Assembly (NCBI RefSeq): GCF_000718325.1
Contig: NZ_JOFV01000006.1
Coordinates: forward strand, 281,232-345,231
Direction: 5' to 3'
Length of the DNA stretch: 64,000 nt
DNA from: Oerskovia turbata
Lineage (GTDB): Bacteria; Actinomycetota; Actinomycetes; Actinomycetales; Cellulomonadaceae
This document shows, in pieces, positions 1 to 7,924 of this stretch; position 1 is the stretch's first letter, and the number at the start of each line of letters is the position of its first letter. The position numbers and the translations under genes were made by a program. The notes beneath the pieces are model-generated. The model searched no databases and had not been told where the DNA came from. It saw only the letters and a list, made by a program, of their open reading frames with translations.

Positions 1-54
1 GCCTGCACGGTGCACGGTGGAGGGAGCCCGTCACCGACACCCCCGAGGAGAACC

Positions 55-693
55 ATGAACGTCGCCCTGATCGGAGCCCACGGCAAGGTGGGCCGCCTGG
101 TCATCCCCCTCCTCGCCGACCACGAGATCCAGGTGAGCGGGATCGTGCGGCACGAGTCGCAGCTCCCGCTCGTCGAGGAGCTCGGCGGCACGCCCGTGCT
201 GCTCGACGTCGAGAACGCGACGACCGAGGAGATCACGGAGGCCCTGCGCGGGCACGACGCCGTGGTGTGGTCCGCCGGGGCCGGCGGCGGGGACCCCGAC
301 CGGACCTACGCCGTCGACCGGGACGCCGCGATCCGTTCGATCGACGCCGCCGCTGCCGCGGGCGTCTCGCGCTACGTCATGGTGTCGTGGATCGGCTCGG
401 TGCCGGACCACGGCATCGCGAAGGACGACAGCTTCTTCCCGTACGCCGACGCCAAGCTCGCGGCCGACGACCACCTGCGCGGCACCGACCTCGACTGGAC
501 GATCCTGGGTCCCGGCACCCTGACGAACGACAAGGCGACCGGCACCATCGACGTCGGCGCCGAGAACGGCAGGACGTCGCGCGGCAACGTCGCCCTGGTC
601 GTCGCGCAGGCTCTGCGGTCGCCGTCGACCGTCGGGCAGTTCGTCCGTTTCGTCGACGGCGAGACGCCGGTCCTGGAGGTGTTCGGCCGGTAG
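55..693 (+). CDS. NAD(P)-binding Rossmann protein (atypical SDR)
   Basis: A protein of 212 residues that begins with a beta strand and the dinucleotide-binding loop GAHGKVG at residues 7-13, the GxxGxxG pattern of atypical short-chain dehydrogenases of the NAD(P)H-binding (NmrA/YhfK-like) type. A conserved Tyr-x-x-x-Lys-like stretch (YADAK) follows the VSWIGS strand, and DWTILGPG near residue 165 is typical of the family's C-terminal half. The ATG at 55 is preferred over the longer reading frame because GAGGAG sits just upstream and the homology begins there. Substrate unknown; such proteins act as reductases or NADP sensors in the cytoplasm. It appears to be a single-gene unit; the next gene starts 95 bases later with its own promoter-like TACCGT. 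Confidence 0.8.
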   Translation: MNVALIGAHGKVGRLVIPLLADHEIQVSGIVRHESQLPLVEELGGTPVLLDVENATTEEITEALRGHDAVVWSAGAGGGDPDRTYAVDRDAAIRSIDAAAAAGVSRYVMVSWIGSVPDHGIAKDDSFFPYADAKLAADDHLRGTDLDWTILGPGTLTNDKATGTIDVGAENGRTSRGNVALVVAQALRSPSTVGQFVRFVDGETPVLEVFGR

Positions 694-787
694 GCCGGGC
701 GCGTCGCCCCCGTCGCCCCCGGCCCGTCGCCCCCCGACCGCCGCGAGCGGCTACCGTGTGCCGAACGGCAGACGAGGAGGTGTGCAC

Positions 788-2869
788 GTGGTCAGGCGCA
801 ACAGGACGAAGGAGCGGGCCCGGGCGGGCTCCGTCCTGGGCGACGCGACGACCCCGGTACCCGCCGAGGCCGCCCCCACCGCGTCGCCCCGGACCCCGCC
901 GTCCGGGGCACGCTGGGTGGCCGACGTCGACGGGGCGCGCGCCCTCGCCGAACGGCTGCTCACCCCCGGCCGCGCCTGGCCCGTGGTCGCGATCTCGGTC
1001 GCCGCCGGGCACGCCGAACCGTACGTCGACCTCGACGAGCTCGTCGACGAGGTGTCCGGGCTCGCCGAGGTCGTCGTCCTGCCCACGGGCGACGCGTCGT
1101 GGGCGTTCTCGGCCGTCATGCCCCCTGCGACGCAGGTCTACGGCGGCGCAGCCCGCGTCTACCCCGTCGACCACGAGTGGGTCGGCGCACCGCGCCGCAG
1201 CAGGCTGCGCTTCGCGTACTCGGAGTCCGACGCGGGGCGCCTGCTCGACCACCTGGTGCACGACTGCCTCACGGCCGCCCTCGGCGCGGGCCTGCTCGGC
1301 GCCCACCGCGACCCCGACGCCCCGCGCGTCGAGGGCACCGTGCGCTCGATCCTCGGCCCGCGCGCGTTCGTCGCGCTCGACGACGACTCGCTCGCGAGCA
1401 TCGCCGAAGAGCTCACGGTCCCCGGAGTCTCGCTCGCGCGCCTGCTCGTCGTCGGGCAGCGGGTCACCGGGACGCTGGACCGGGAGGGCCGCCGGCTGGA
1501 CGTCCGCGAGTCGCTCCTCCTGCCCGACGGCGCCACGCCCCCGGGTGCGGACGCAGGCCTGGGTGGCTACGCCGTCGGGCAGGTGGTGCTCGCGGACGTC
1601 GCCGCGGTCTCCGCGGCGACCGTCCGGCTGCGCCTCGTGCCCGGCCTGACCGTGGACGTCCCGCGCGACGCCGTGACGGGGAACCCCGCCGACGCCCTGA
1701 CCGACCTCTTCACGGTCGGCGAGGTCGTGCTCGCACGCGTCGCGTCCACGGCGCCGTGGGCGCTGCGGCTCGACGACATCGACGACATCGACGGCGACGA
1801 CAGCACCGAGGTCCCCGTGGCTGCGCCGAGCCTGCTCCCGGGCGGGCCGCCGTGGCTCGTCCTGCCCGAGGTCGGGCACGCGACGCCCGCACGCGCCCTG
1901 CCCGAGCTGCCGCCGCTGCGCGTCCCGGTCGTGAGGGCCGCGCTCGGGGCTCCACCGGACCCGGGGGCCCCGGGCGAGCCTGGTGCTGCCGACGACACGC
2001 ACGTCGGCGACGACACGGGCGCACCCGCCGCACCCGACCCCGACGACCACCCGCGTCCGGACGGGGCCGCCGAGGGCACGCTGCGCCGTCGGACCCCGCT
2101 GGACCTCGTCGCCCCCGCCGACCGACCCGGCGCCCGCTCCTCCACCGCTCCCCCGCCTGCGGGGCGCGCCCTGCGGGACATGAGCCTCGCGCTCGAGGCG
2201 AGCCGGGCGCAGACCCGCGGGCTCGACACCGCCCTCGCCGCGGCACGGGCCGAGAACCTCACCCTGCGGGCCACGCTCCAGGCGACCACGGTCGAGCTCG
2301 CCGGGCTGCGCCGACGCGCCGCCGAGCTCGAGCACGAGGCCGCCGCCGCACAGAGCCGGGCCACGAACTTCCAGACCAAGTACCGCCGGGCAGACCTCAG
2401 CCGGCAGCAGCTCAAGAAGGACCAGCGAGCGACCGCGCACACAGACGAGCACCACGACGGCATCGCGTTCCTCGACCCCGCCGAACAGTTCCGCCACGAG
2501 GTCGCCACCGCCTGGATCCGGCGCGTCCCCGCCGCCGAGAAGGCCAGCAAACCGCTCGCGGAGTACACCCTGGGCGACCGCTTCCTGACATCCCTCGACG
2601 CGCTCGAAGGGATCTCGCGGGCCAAGGTCGTGGACGTCGTCGTCGAGGTCCTGACCGGGGACGCCGAGCACATCGCCGGCCGCGAGCTGCACCCCCTGCG
2701 GGTCAACGAGGGCGGCGGCAGCCCGGCCGTCGTCCGCGACGACGGAGCCACGTGCTGGCGTGCGTCCCTCCAGACCAGGAGCGCCTCGGCGCGGCGGCTG
2801 CACTACTGGAAGCGTGGGGACCGGATCGAGCTCTCACGCGTCGTGCTGCACGACGACATGGACCCGTGA
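788..2869 (+). CDS. Hypothetical coiled-coil protein
   Basis: A 693-residue protein that I do not recognise. The N-terminal third is compact and mixed alpha/beta. The middle has two stretches that look like small beta-barrels of S1/OB type (starting near VEGTVRSIL and VGQVVLADV), which is only a pattern impression. A proline- and acid-rich linker follows, then a long coiled coil rich in Ala, Glu and Arg, and finally a basic C-terminal domain of about 150 residues containing EYTLGDRFLTSLDALEG. No signal peptide or membrane segment is visible, so it is probably cytoplasmic. GTG at 788 is chosen because CGAGGAGG ends seven bases upstream; GTG at 758 and 782 are alternatives. TACCGT at 752-757 could be its -10 box. 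Confidence 0.6.
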   Translation: MVRRNRTKERARAGSVLGDATTPVPAEAAPTASPRTPPSGARWVADVDGARALAERLLTPGRAWPVVAISVAAGHAEPYVDLDELVDEVSGLAEVVVLPTGDASWAFSAVMPPATQVYGGAARVYPVDHEWVGAPRRSRLRFAYSESDAGRLLDHLVHDCLTAALGAGLLGAHRDPDAPRVEGTVRSILGPRAFVALDDDSLASIAEELTVPGVSLARLLVVGQRVTGTLDREGRRLDVRESLLLPDGATPPGADAGLGGYAVGQVVLADVAAVSAATVRLRLVPGLTVDVPRDAVTGNPADALTDLFTVGEVVLARVASTAPWALRLDDIDDIDGDDSTEVPVAAPSLLPGGPPWLVLPEVGHATPARALPELPPLRVPVVRAALGAPPDPGAPGEPGAADDTHVGDDTGAPAAPDPDDHPRPDGAAEGTLRRRTPLDLVAPADRPGARSSTAPPPAGRALRDMSLALEASRAQTRGLDTALAAARAENLTLRATLQATTVELAGLRRRAAELEHEAAAAQSRATNFQTKYRRADLSRQQLKKDQRATAHTDEHHDGIAFLDPAEQFRHEVATAWIRRVPAAEKASKPLAEYTLGDRFLTSLDALEGISRAKVVDVVVEVLTGDAEHIAGRELHPLRVNEGGGSPAVVRDDGATCWRASLQTRSASARRLHYWKRGDRIELSRVVLHDDMDP

Positions 2870-3111
2870 CCCCGGCGCTGCCGGAGCTGTCGGTCGGTAG
2901 CCGGTGCAGGCAAGCCCCTGATCGACGGGTGGTGGGGGGTCCGGTCGTTGAGACCACGGCGGCCCTGCCCTGGACGGCCGCCAGCACGGTACCCGGTGGG
3001 GGTACGGTCGGGGTGCGGCAGCCGGCTCTCGTGCTGGTCGCCGAGCGCACCCCCGCACGACAAGGACCCGCCTGACCCCGTCCGACCCCGTCCGACCCCG
3101 AGGAGCCACCG

Positions 3112-3729
3112 GTGAGCAAGGCCAACCCCACCCGCTGGGAGCAGAAGACCGCCGTGAACCCGTCCCACTCGACGTGGTACGTCGAACGGTTCCGCGCCAT
3201 GGCCGCCCAGGGCGCCGACCTCGCAGGCGAGGCCCGGCTGGTCGACGCGATGGTTCCCCGCGGCGCCCGCATCCTCGACGCCGGCAGCGGGCCGGGACGC
3301 GTCGGCGCCGAGCTCGCGGCGCGCGGGCACGTCGTGGTCGGCGTCGACGTCGACCCCGTGCTCATCGAGGCCGCCCAGGCCGACCACCCCGGTGCGACGT
3401 GGCTCGTCGGAGACATCGCCGAGCTCGACCTGCCCGCGGCGGGCATCGCCGAACCGTTCGACGTGATCGTGTGCGCAGGGAACGTCGTGACGTTCCTTGC
3501 GCCGGGCACCGAGGTCGAGGTCCTGCGCCGCTTCCGCGCCCACCTCGTGCCGGGCGGCCGGGCCGTCGTCGGGTTCGGAGCAGGGCGCGGGTACGCGTTC
3601 GACGCGTTCTTCGCCGACGCCGCCGAGGCCGGGCTCGAGGTCCAGCTCGCGCTCTCGACGTGGGACCTGCGGCCGTTCGCCGAGGACGGCGACTTCCTGG
3701 TCGCGGTGCTGGGAGTGCCCGAGGCCTGA
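3112..3729 (+). CDS. Class I SAM-dependent methyltransferase
   Basis: A 205-residue protein with the Rossmann-like methyltransferase core. Motif I is ILDAGSGPGRVG (about residues 57-68), the acidic end of strand 2 is VGVDVDP, and motif II/III regions are WLVGDIAELDL and FDVIVCAGNVV. These bind S-adenosylmethionine. The target is unknown; the short length suggests a small-molecule methylase. The start is GTG at 3112 with GAGGAGCC upstream. A small hairpin (3750-3770) follows the stop and separates it from hsp20. Confidence 0.85.
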   Translation: MSKANPTRWEQKTAVNPSHSTWYVERFRAMAAQGADLAGEARLVDAMVPRGARILDAGSGPGRVGAELAARGHVVVGVDVDPVLIEAAQADHPGATWLVGDIAELDLPAAGIAEPFDVIVCAGNVVTFLAPGTEVEVLRRFRAHLVPGGRAVVGFGAGRGYAFDAFFADAAEAGLEVQLALSTWDLRPFAEDGDFLVAVLGVPEA

Positions 3730-3749
3730 CGACGGCCACCGGGGCGCAG

Positions 3750-3770
3750 CCGTTCGTCCAGGGCGAACGG
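3750..3770. terminator. Small hairpin after methyltransferase gene
   Basis: Seven-base inverted repeat CCGTTCG/CGAACGG around a seven-base loop, 20 bases past the methyltransferase stop. It could end that transcript, or be an operator for hsp20 downstream. No T-run follows. Confidence 0.35.
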
Positions 3771-3779
3771 CGATCTGGA

Positions 3780-3800
3780 ATTGAGCGGAGGCGACTCAAG
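3780..3800 (+). promoter_or_regulatory. HAIR-type HspR operator of hsp20
   Basis: The sequence ATTGAGC, seven bases, then ACTCAAG matches the HspR-associated inverted repeat (CTTGAGT-N7-ACTCAAG): the right half is perfect and the left half keeps TTGAG. It lies 41 bases upstream of the hsp20 start, the expected place for repression by HspR at normal temperature. HspR itself is not in the window. Confidence 0.7.
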
Positions 3801-3841
3801 TTGTACCGGTCAGAGGTTCCGCACCGACCGAAGGAGTCACC

Positions 3842-4258
3842 ATGACCACCACCCTGACGACCGCTCCCGCGTTCGACCGCGCCCTGCGCGACCTGCTCAC
3901 CGCCCGCCCCGTGGCAGGCGTCCCGGCCCACGCCGACGTCTTCCAGGACGGCGACGACCTGGTCGCCCGCTTCGACCTGCCGGGCATCGACCCGGCGCAG
4001 GACGTCACGGTCGAGGTCGAGGGCCGCAAGCTCGTCGTGCGCGGCGAGCGCAAGGACGAGCGGGCCGAGGAGGCCGAGGGCCGTCGCGTCCGCGAGGTCC
4101 GCTACGGCGCGTTCCACCGCGTCGTGACCCTCCCCCAGCCCGCCGACGCGAGCACCATCAGCGCCCGGTACGACGCAGGTGTCCTGACCGTCACCGTCTC
4201 CGGCGTCTACGCCGGCACGACACCGCAGCGCATCGAGGTCACGACCTCCGCGTCCTGA
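3842..4258 (+). CDS. Hsp20/alpha-crystallin small heat-shock protein
   Basis: A 138-residue cytoplasmic chaperone that would hold unfolding proteins in a refoldable state. The alpha-crystallin domain covers about residues 30-130, with the hallmark strands DDLVARFDLPGID, KLVVRGER and YDAGVLTVTV (the usual A-x-x-x-G-V-L-T motif appears as ARYDAGVLTV), and an R-Y-G-x-F-x-R motif as RYGAFHRVV. Length is normal for the family. AAGGAG lies six bases upstream of the ATG. A HAIR operator upstream predicts heat-shock control through HspR, and a strong terminator follows at 4317-4350. Confidence 0.93.
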   Translation: MTTTLTTAPAFDRALRDLLTARPVAGVPAHADVFQDGDDLVARFDLPGIDPAQDVTVEVEGRKLVVRGERKDERAEEAEGRRVREVRYGAFHRVVTLPQPADASTISARYDAGVLTVTVSGVYAGTTPQRIEVTTSAS

Positions 4259-4316
4259 CGGTCTTCCAGACCTCCCCGCCGCCGGTCACCCCCCTTCGGC
4301 CGGCGGTGCGGTGAGT

Positions 4317-4350
4317 CGACGGGCCCGGTGCGAGTGCACCGGGCCCGTCG
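4317..4350 (+). terminator. Terminator hairpin of hsp20
   Basis: A perfect 15-bp stem (CGACGGGCCCGGTGC and its complement) with the loop GAGT, 58 bases past the hsp20 stop. There is no T-run, as is usual in actinobacteria. Confidence 0.75.
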
Positions 4351-4367
4351 TGCTGTCCGGGCACGGT

Positions 4368-4446
4368 TCGAGCATGCGGTTGGCGTTCCTCGAGCATGCG
4401 GTTGGCGTCCAGTTCCGGGCAGATCCCGACGCCAACCGCATGCTCG
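4368..4446. repeat. 19-bp word: two direct copies and one inverted
   Basis: TCGAGCATGCGGTTGGCGT occurs at 4368-4386 and 4390-4408, and its complement at 4428-4446. The second direct copy and the inverted copy can form a perfect 19-bp stem with an 18-base loop. It lies between convergent hsp20 and the dehydrogenase, so it may terminate the leftward transcript, but the extra direct copy is not needed for that. Confidence 0.8.
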
Positions 4447-4494
4447 GCACCGGACACCGAGGCCCGGTCCGGTGCGGGCTCCGGCCCCGAGGTC

Positions 4495-5340
4495 TCAGGC
4501 TGCGGCCCCCGGGGCGCCGTCGGCGGCGACCATCTCCACGCTGCGTTCCCACAGTTCGGCCGCGAGACGTGGGTCGCTCACGAGCGGGTGGGTCGTCGCG
4601 ACCTTGCGCTTGACGTAGTAGCTCCCCGGCTCCCAGTCGACGCCCGGGGTCGTGGTCGCGAGCCAGACGAGCGTGTCGGCCCCCTTGGCCGACGACGTGA
4701 GGAAGCGGCTCAGCACCGTCTGGTACATGACGCGCATGCTGCTCGTCGAGGTCGCGGCGAAGTTGGTCGCGACCACGCCCGGGTGGAACGCCGCAGCCGA
4801 GATCCCGGCCGCACGGTACCGACGGTCGAGCTCGCGCGTGAACAGGTTCACGGCGAGCTTCGCGTTGCCGTACGCGGTGTTGGGCGCGTACGACCGCTCG
4901 GACTCGAGGTCGTCGACGTGGAAGTCGCTGAACAGCCGGTGCGCGGCGCTGCTCGTGCTGATGACGCTCGCACGGCTCTCCGCCAGCCGGTCGAGCAGCA
5001 GCGTCGTGAGGAGGAACGGTGCGAGGTGGTTGACCTGGAACGTCAGCTCGTGGCCGTCCTCGGAGACCCGACGGTCGGCCATGATGCCGCCCGCATTGTT
5101 CGCGAGGACGTCGATCCGCTCGTAGCGGTCGCGCAGCTGCGCGGCGAGCGACCGCACCTCGGCCAGCCGCGCGAAGTCGGCCGCGAAGAAGTCGGCGCCC
5201 AGATCGCGTGCGACCGCCGCGGTCTTCTCGGGCGAGCGCCCCACGACCACGACCTCGTGCCCGTCCTCGGCGAGCGCCCGGGCCGCCGCCGCCCCGATCC
5301 CGTCGCTCGCTCCCGTGATGACGATCGTCCTGCGTGCCAT
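4495..5340 (-). CDS. Short-chain dehydrogenase/reductase
   Basis: A 281-residue classical SDR of the retinol-dehydrogenase-like group. The cofactor loop is TGASDGIG (residues 9-16), with NNAG in ANNAGGIM, the catalytic Ser in STSSAAH, and YGNAK in place of YxxxK. The basic residue after strand 2 (VVGRS) suggests NADP(H). The substrate is unknown. The ATG at 5340 is chosen because the fold begins four residues later; the reading frame stays open further upstream but that part is not SDR-like. It appears to be a single gene, convergent with hsp20. Confidence 0.85.
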   Translation of the reverse strand: MARRTIVITGASDGIGAAAARALAEDGHEVVVVGRSPEKTAAVARDLGADFFAADFARLAEVRSLAAQLRDRYERIDVLANNAGGIMADRRVSEDGHELTFQVNHLAPFLLTTLLLDRLAESRASVISTSSAAHRLFSDFHVDDLESERSYAPNTAYGNAKLAVNLFTRELDRRYRAAGISAAAFHPGVVATNFAATSTSSMRVMYQTVLSRFLTSSAKGADTLVWLATTTPGVDWEPGSYYVKRKVATTHPLVSDPRLAAELWERSVEMVAADGAPGAAA

Positions 5341-5426
5341 GTGCCGTCCCGCCTCGTCTCGTGCCGTCGCCGTGCCCCTCTCGGAGCGTAGACCGCGTGG
5401 GGGCGACGATCCCCGCCCGGGGCGCG

Positions 5427-6362
5427 CTACGCCGTCGGGCCGGTGTCTCGCGTGAAGCGGTCCCGTAGTCCCAGCGCGGTCGAGCGCCACGCCGCGGCCC
5501 GCTTGATCGTCGCGCCCATCTCGCCCTCGTCGACGGGGACGTGCACGACCGGTACGCCGCGCTCGGCTGCGAGCGCGAGCATCGCGTCGGTCGACCCGGG
5601 GAACGCGAGCTGCAGCAGGACCGACGTCGCGCTCGCCTGCCGCTCGCCCTCGCCGAGGCGGCGCTTGTAGCGGATCTCGGTCACGGTCCGCCGTGTGAAC
5701 GGGGCCGCCCTGGACCCCGCGTCGCTGTCCGGCGCGTCATCCGTCGTGCCGCCGGTCGTCAGGAGGTGAGCGGCGTCGTCGGGCAGCGGGACGGCCGTCA
5801 GGTACAGCGACACGAGCAGCTCCGTGACCTTGCCCAGGACCCAGCCGCGCCCCGGCACGCGCGGGATCACACGCAGGTACTGCGCGAAGTTCGCCTCGAG
5901 CGCGTCGGCCGACAGGCTCGACCACGCGGGCTGGGTGCGCACCTCGAGGACGCGGTCCCAGTCGATCGCGTCGCCGTCGAACCCGACCTCGCGCGGCCCG
6001 ACGTGCACGGCCCCGAACCGGTCGAGCAGCTCGAGCGGCCTGGTCGCGAAGCGCGGCACCAGCGGGACCTGGCGCACGAGACCGGCGACCGAGGCGTCCC
6101 AGTGGTCGGTGAGCGGCAGCACAGGTCGCGGGTACGCGTCCAGGGCGCGGCCGACCCAGCCGGTGACCAGGGTGTCGAGGCGCGGCCTGGTCTCGGTCCC
6201 GTCACGGCCCGACGGCGGAGCGTCGGCCGCGTCGTCGGCCGCCGCGGTGGCGGTGGCGGAGGTGGCCGTGGCGGCCGCGTCATCGGCGGTGGTGGCTGAC
6301 GGCTCGGTCAGGTCGTCGGGCTCGCGGCAGGTCGTCGAGACCACCGGTAGTTCCTGGTCCAT
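5427..6362 (-). CDS. Hypothetical protein
   Basis: A 311-residue protein I do not recognise. The first 50 residues are low-complexity (Ala, Thr, Asp), and the remainder looks like a globular cytoplasmic domain with short motifs such as LPLTDHWDAS, GREVGFDGD-like acidic turns and TEIRYKRRLGEGE. It has no signal peptide or membrane helix. The ATG at 6362 follows GAGGAG at a short distance; a GTG six codons upstream (6380) is an alternative. It diverges from the coiled-coil gene at 6487. Confidence 0.55.
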   Translation of the reverse strand: MDQELPVVSTTCREPDDLTEPSATTADDAAATATSATATAAADDAADAPPSGRDGTETRPRLDTLVTGWVGRALDAYPRPVLPLTDHWDASVAGLVRQVPLVPRFATRPLELLDRFGAVHVGPREVGFDGDAIDWDRVLEVRTQPAWSSLSADALEANFAQYLRVIPRVPGRGWVLGKVTELLVSLYLTAVPLPDDAAHLLTTGGTTDDAPDSDAGSRAAPFTRRTVTEIRYKRRLGEGERQASATSVLLQLAFPGSTDAMLALAAERGVPVVHVPVDEGEMGATIKRAAAWRSTALGLRDRFTRDTGPTA

Positions 6363-6486
6363 GGACTCCTCTGCGTGCACGCGACCGCGCGCGACGAGCC
6401 GGGCGCGGTCAACCCCGGACCCTACCTTCTCCTCGCCGGGCCCGGCCGCCCCGGCGGCGACTCCCGAACGGTGCGACGCTGGACCG

Positions 6487-7446
6487 ATGAGCGAGGAGCC
6501 CGACGCGACCGGCGATCAGGTGATCGACGGGCTGTTCGCCCTGCCCCTCGACGAGTTCGTCGCCGCACGGAACGCCGCGGCCAAGCAGGCGACCGCCGCC
6601 GGGGACGCCGTGGGTGCCGCACGCCTGAGCGCGCTGACCAAGCCGACCGTCGCCGCGTGGGTCGTCAACCAGGTGGCCCGCGCCCACCCCGAGACGGTCG
6701 GGAGCCTCGTCGCGCTCGGCGACGACCTGCGCGCCGCGACCGAGGCGCGGGACCGGGCGCGGCTGGCCGAGCTCGACCGCGACCGCCGACGCCAGGTCGA
6801 GGCGCTGGTCGGGGGCGTCTCGGCGGCGGGCGAGGTCCGCGGGCGGGCCGTGTCGGGCGAGGTGCTGCGGCGCCTCGGCGAGACGCTCACCGCCGCGGTC
6901 ATGGACCGTGACGCGGGCGCGCTCGTGCAGGCCGGGCGCCTGACCCAGGCGTTGCAGTACGTCGGGTTCGGGATCGTCGACGAGTCCGGCGAGAGCGCCG
7001 ACGTCGTGTCGTTGAGCGCGGAGCGAGAGGCCCGACGCAGCACAGGGACGCGCTCGCGGGCCGCCGAGCAGCAGGCCGAGGAGGCTCCCTCGCCCGTGCC
7101 CGAGCACTCGGGATCGGACACCCACCTCGCAGACGCGGAACGTGAGGTCGCCGCGGCGGCCGCAGAGATCGACCGTCTCGAAGGTCGCCGCGACCAGGCC
7201 GCCGACGTCGTGCGGGAGGCGAGCGACGCCGTCGGGCCGCTGGACGCGCGACTCAGCGCGCTCGACGAGCAGATCGCGCGGCTCACCGCCGCACGCGACG
7301 ACACGCTCGTGGCGCTCGACGAGGCGCGGAGCGCGCTCGCCGCAGCCGAGGAGGACCTGGCCGCCGTCGACCGCGACCTCGAGGACGCCGAGGGGAAGGC
7401 CGAGGAGGCGAGGCGCCGCCGGCGGGCGGCGCGACCGAAGGGCTGA
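6487..7446 (+). CDS. Hypothetical coiled-coil protein
   Basis: A 319-residue protein. The first 165 residues are helical and contain LTKPTVAAWVVNQVAR near residue 50. A charged, proline-containing linker follows, then a long coiled coil of Ala/Glu/Arg heptads from about residue 215 to the end, finishing in a basic tail (RRRRRAARPKG). I know this N-terminal pattern only as a conserved actinobacterial protein without assigned function. No membrane segment is seen. ATG at 6487 is the first methionine consistent with the conserved region; an upstream open frame overlapping the neighbour is taken to be non-coding. Confidence 0.65.
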   Translation: MSEEPDATGDQVIDGLFALPLDEFVAARNAAAKQATAAGDAVGAARLSALTKPTVAAWVVNQVARAHPETVGSLVALGDDLRAATEARDRARLAELDRDRRRQVEALVGGVSAAGEVRGRAVSGEVLRRLGETLTAAVMDRDAGALVQAGRLTQALQYVGFGIVDESGESADVVSLSAEREARRSTGTRSRAAEQQAEEAPSPVPEHSGSDTHLADAEREVAAAAAEIDRLEGRRDQAADVVREASDAVGPLDARLSALDEQIARLTAARDDTLVALDEARSALAAAEEDLAAVDRDLEDAEGKAEEARRRRRAARPKG

Positions 7447-7503
7447 GTCGGGCGGCGCGATGCCCTGGCGAGCGCTGGGGCGTTCGGGCGCGGTGGCCCC
7501 TCG

Positions 7504-7791
7504 TCAGCCGCCCGAGGGCGGGGTCGTGCGCTCGGGGATCTGGACCTGGATCGAGATCTCGTTCTCGCCCGGCTCGGTGGGCGTCGCGGGGTCGGTCGGC
7601 GTGGGGGTCGGCGTGGCTGTCGGGGAGGGCGTCGGCAACGGGGTGACCGGCGGGGTCGTCGGGGAGGTCGTCGGGGCACTTGTCGAGGTGGGGGTCGGCG
7701 AGGGCTGCCCGGGGCCCGTCTCCCCGCCCTTGCAGCCCGTGAGCACGGCGACGGACAGCAGGACTGTGGTCGTGATGGCGGCAGTGCGCAC
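7504..7791 (-). CDS. Small Pro/Thr-rich lipoprotein
   Basis: A 95-residue secreted lipoprotein. The GTG at 7791 follows GGGGAG; the N terminus RTAAITTT is followed by a hydrophobic stretch and the lipobox LTGC, so the mature protein would start at Cys about 21. The rest is mostly repeated Pro-Thr-Ser (PTPTPT, PSPTAT), a stalk-like composition, ending in a short domain ENEISIQVQIPER. Function unknown. It diverges from the exonuclease gene, 133 bases away. Confidence 0.65.
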   Translation of the reverse strand: MRTAAITTTVLLSVAVLTGCKGGETGPGQPSPTPTSTSAPTTSPTTPPVTPLPTPSPTATPTPTPTDPATPTEPGENEISIQVQIPERTTPPSGG

Positions 7792-7924
7792 TACGGCTCC
7801 CCGATGAATTGGTATGTCCGTCCAGGCTAAAAATGATTCGCGCGTCTCGCTCGGCGAGAAGTCCTCTCGACGGCTCCTATGCGCGGACTTCACCCAGCAG
7901 CCCGGACCTGGCACGCTGTCCCCC

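Noticed and set aside
377..2803. An 808-codon frame opposite the first two genes
   Set aside because: Arg/Gly-rich antisense translation without start signal; spans two genes on the other strand.
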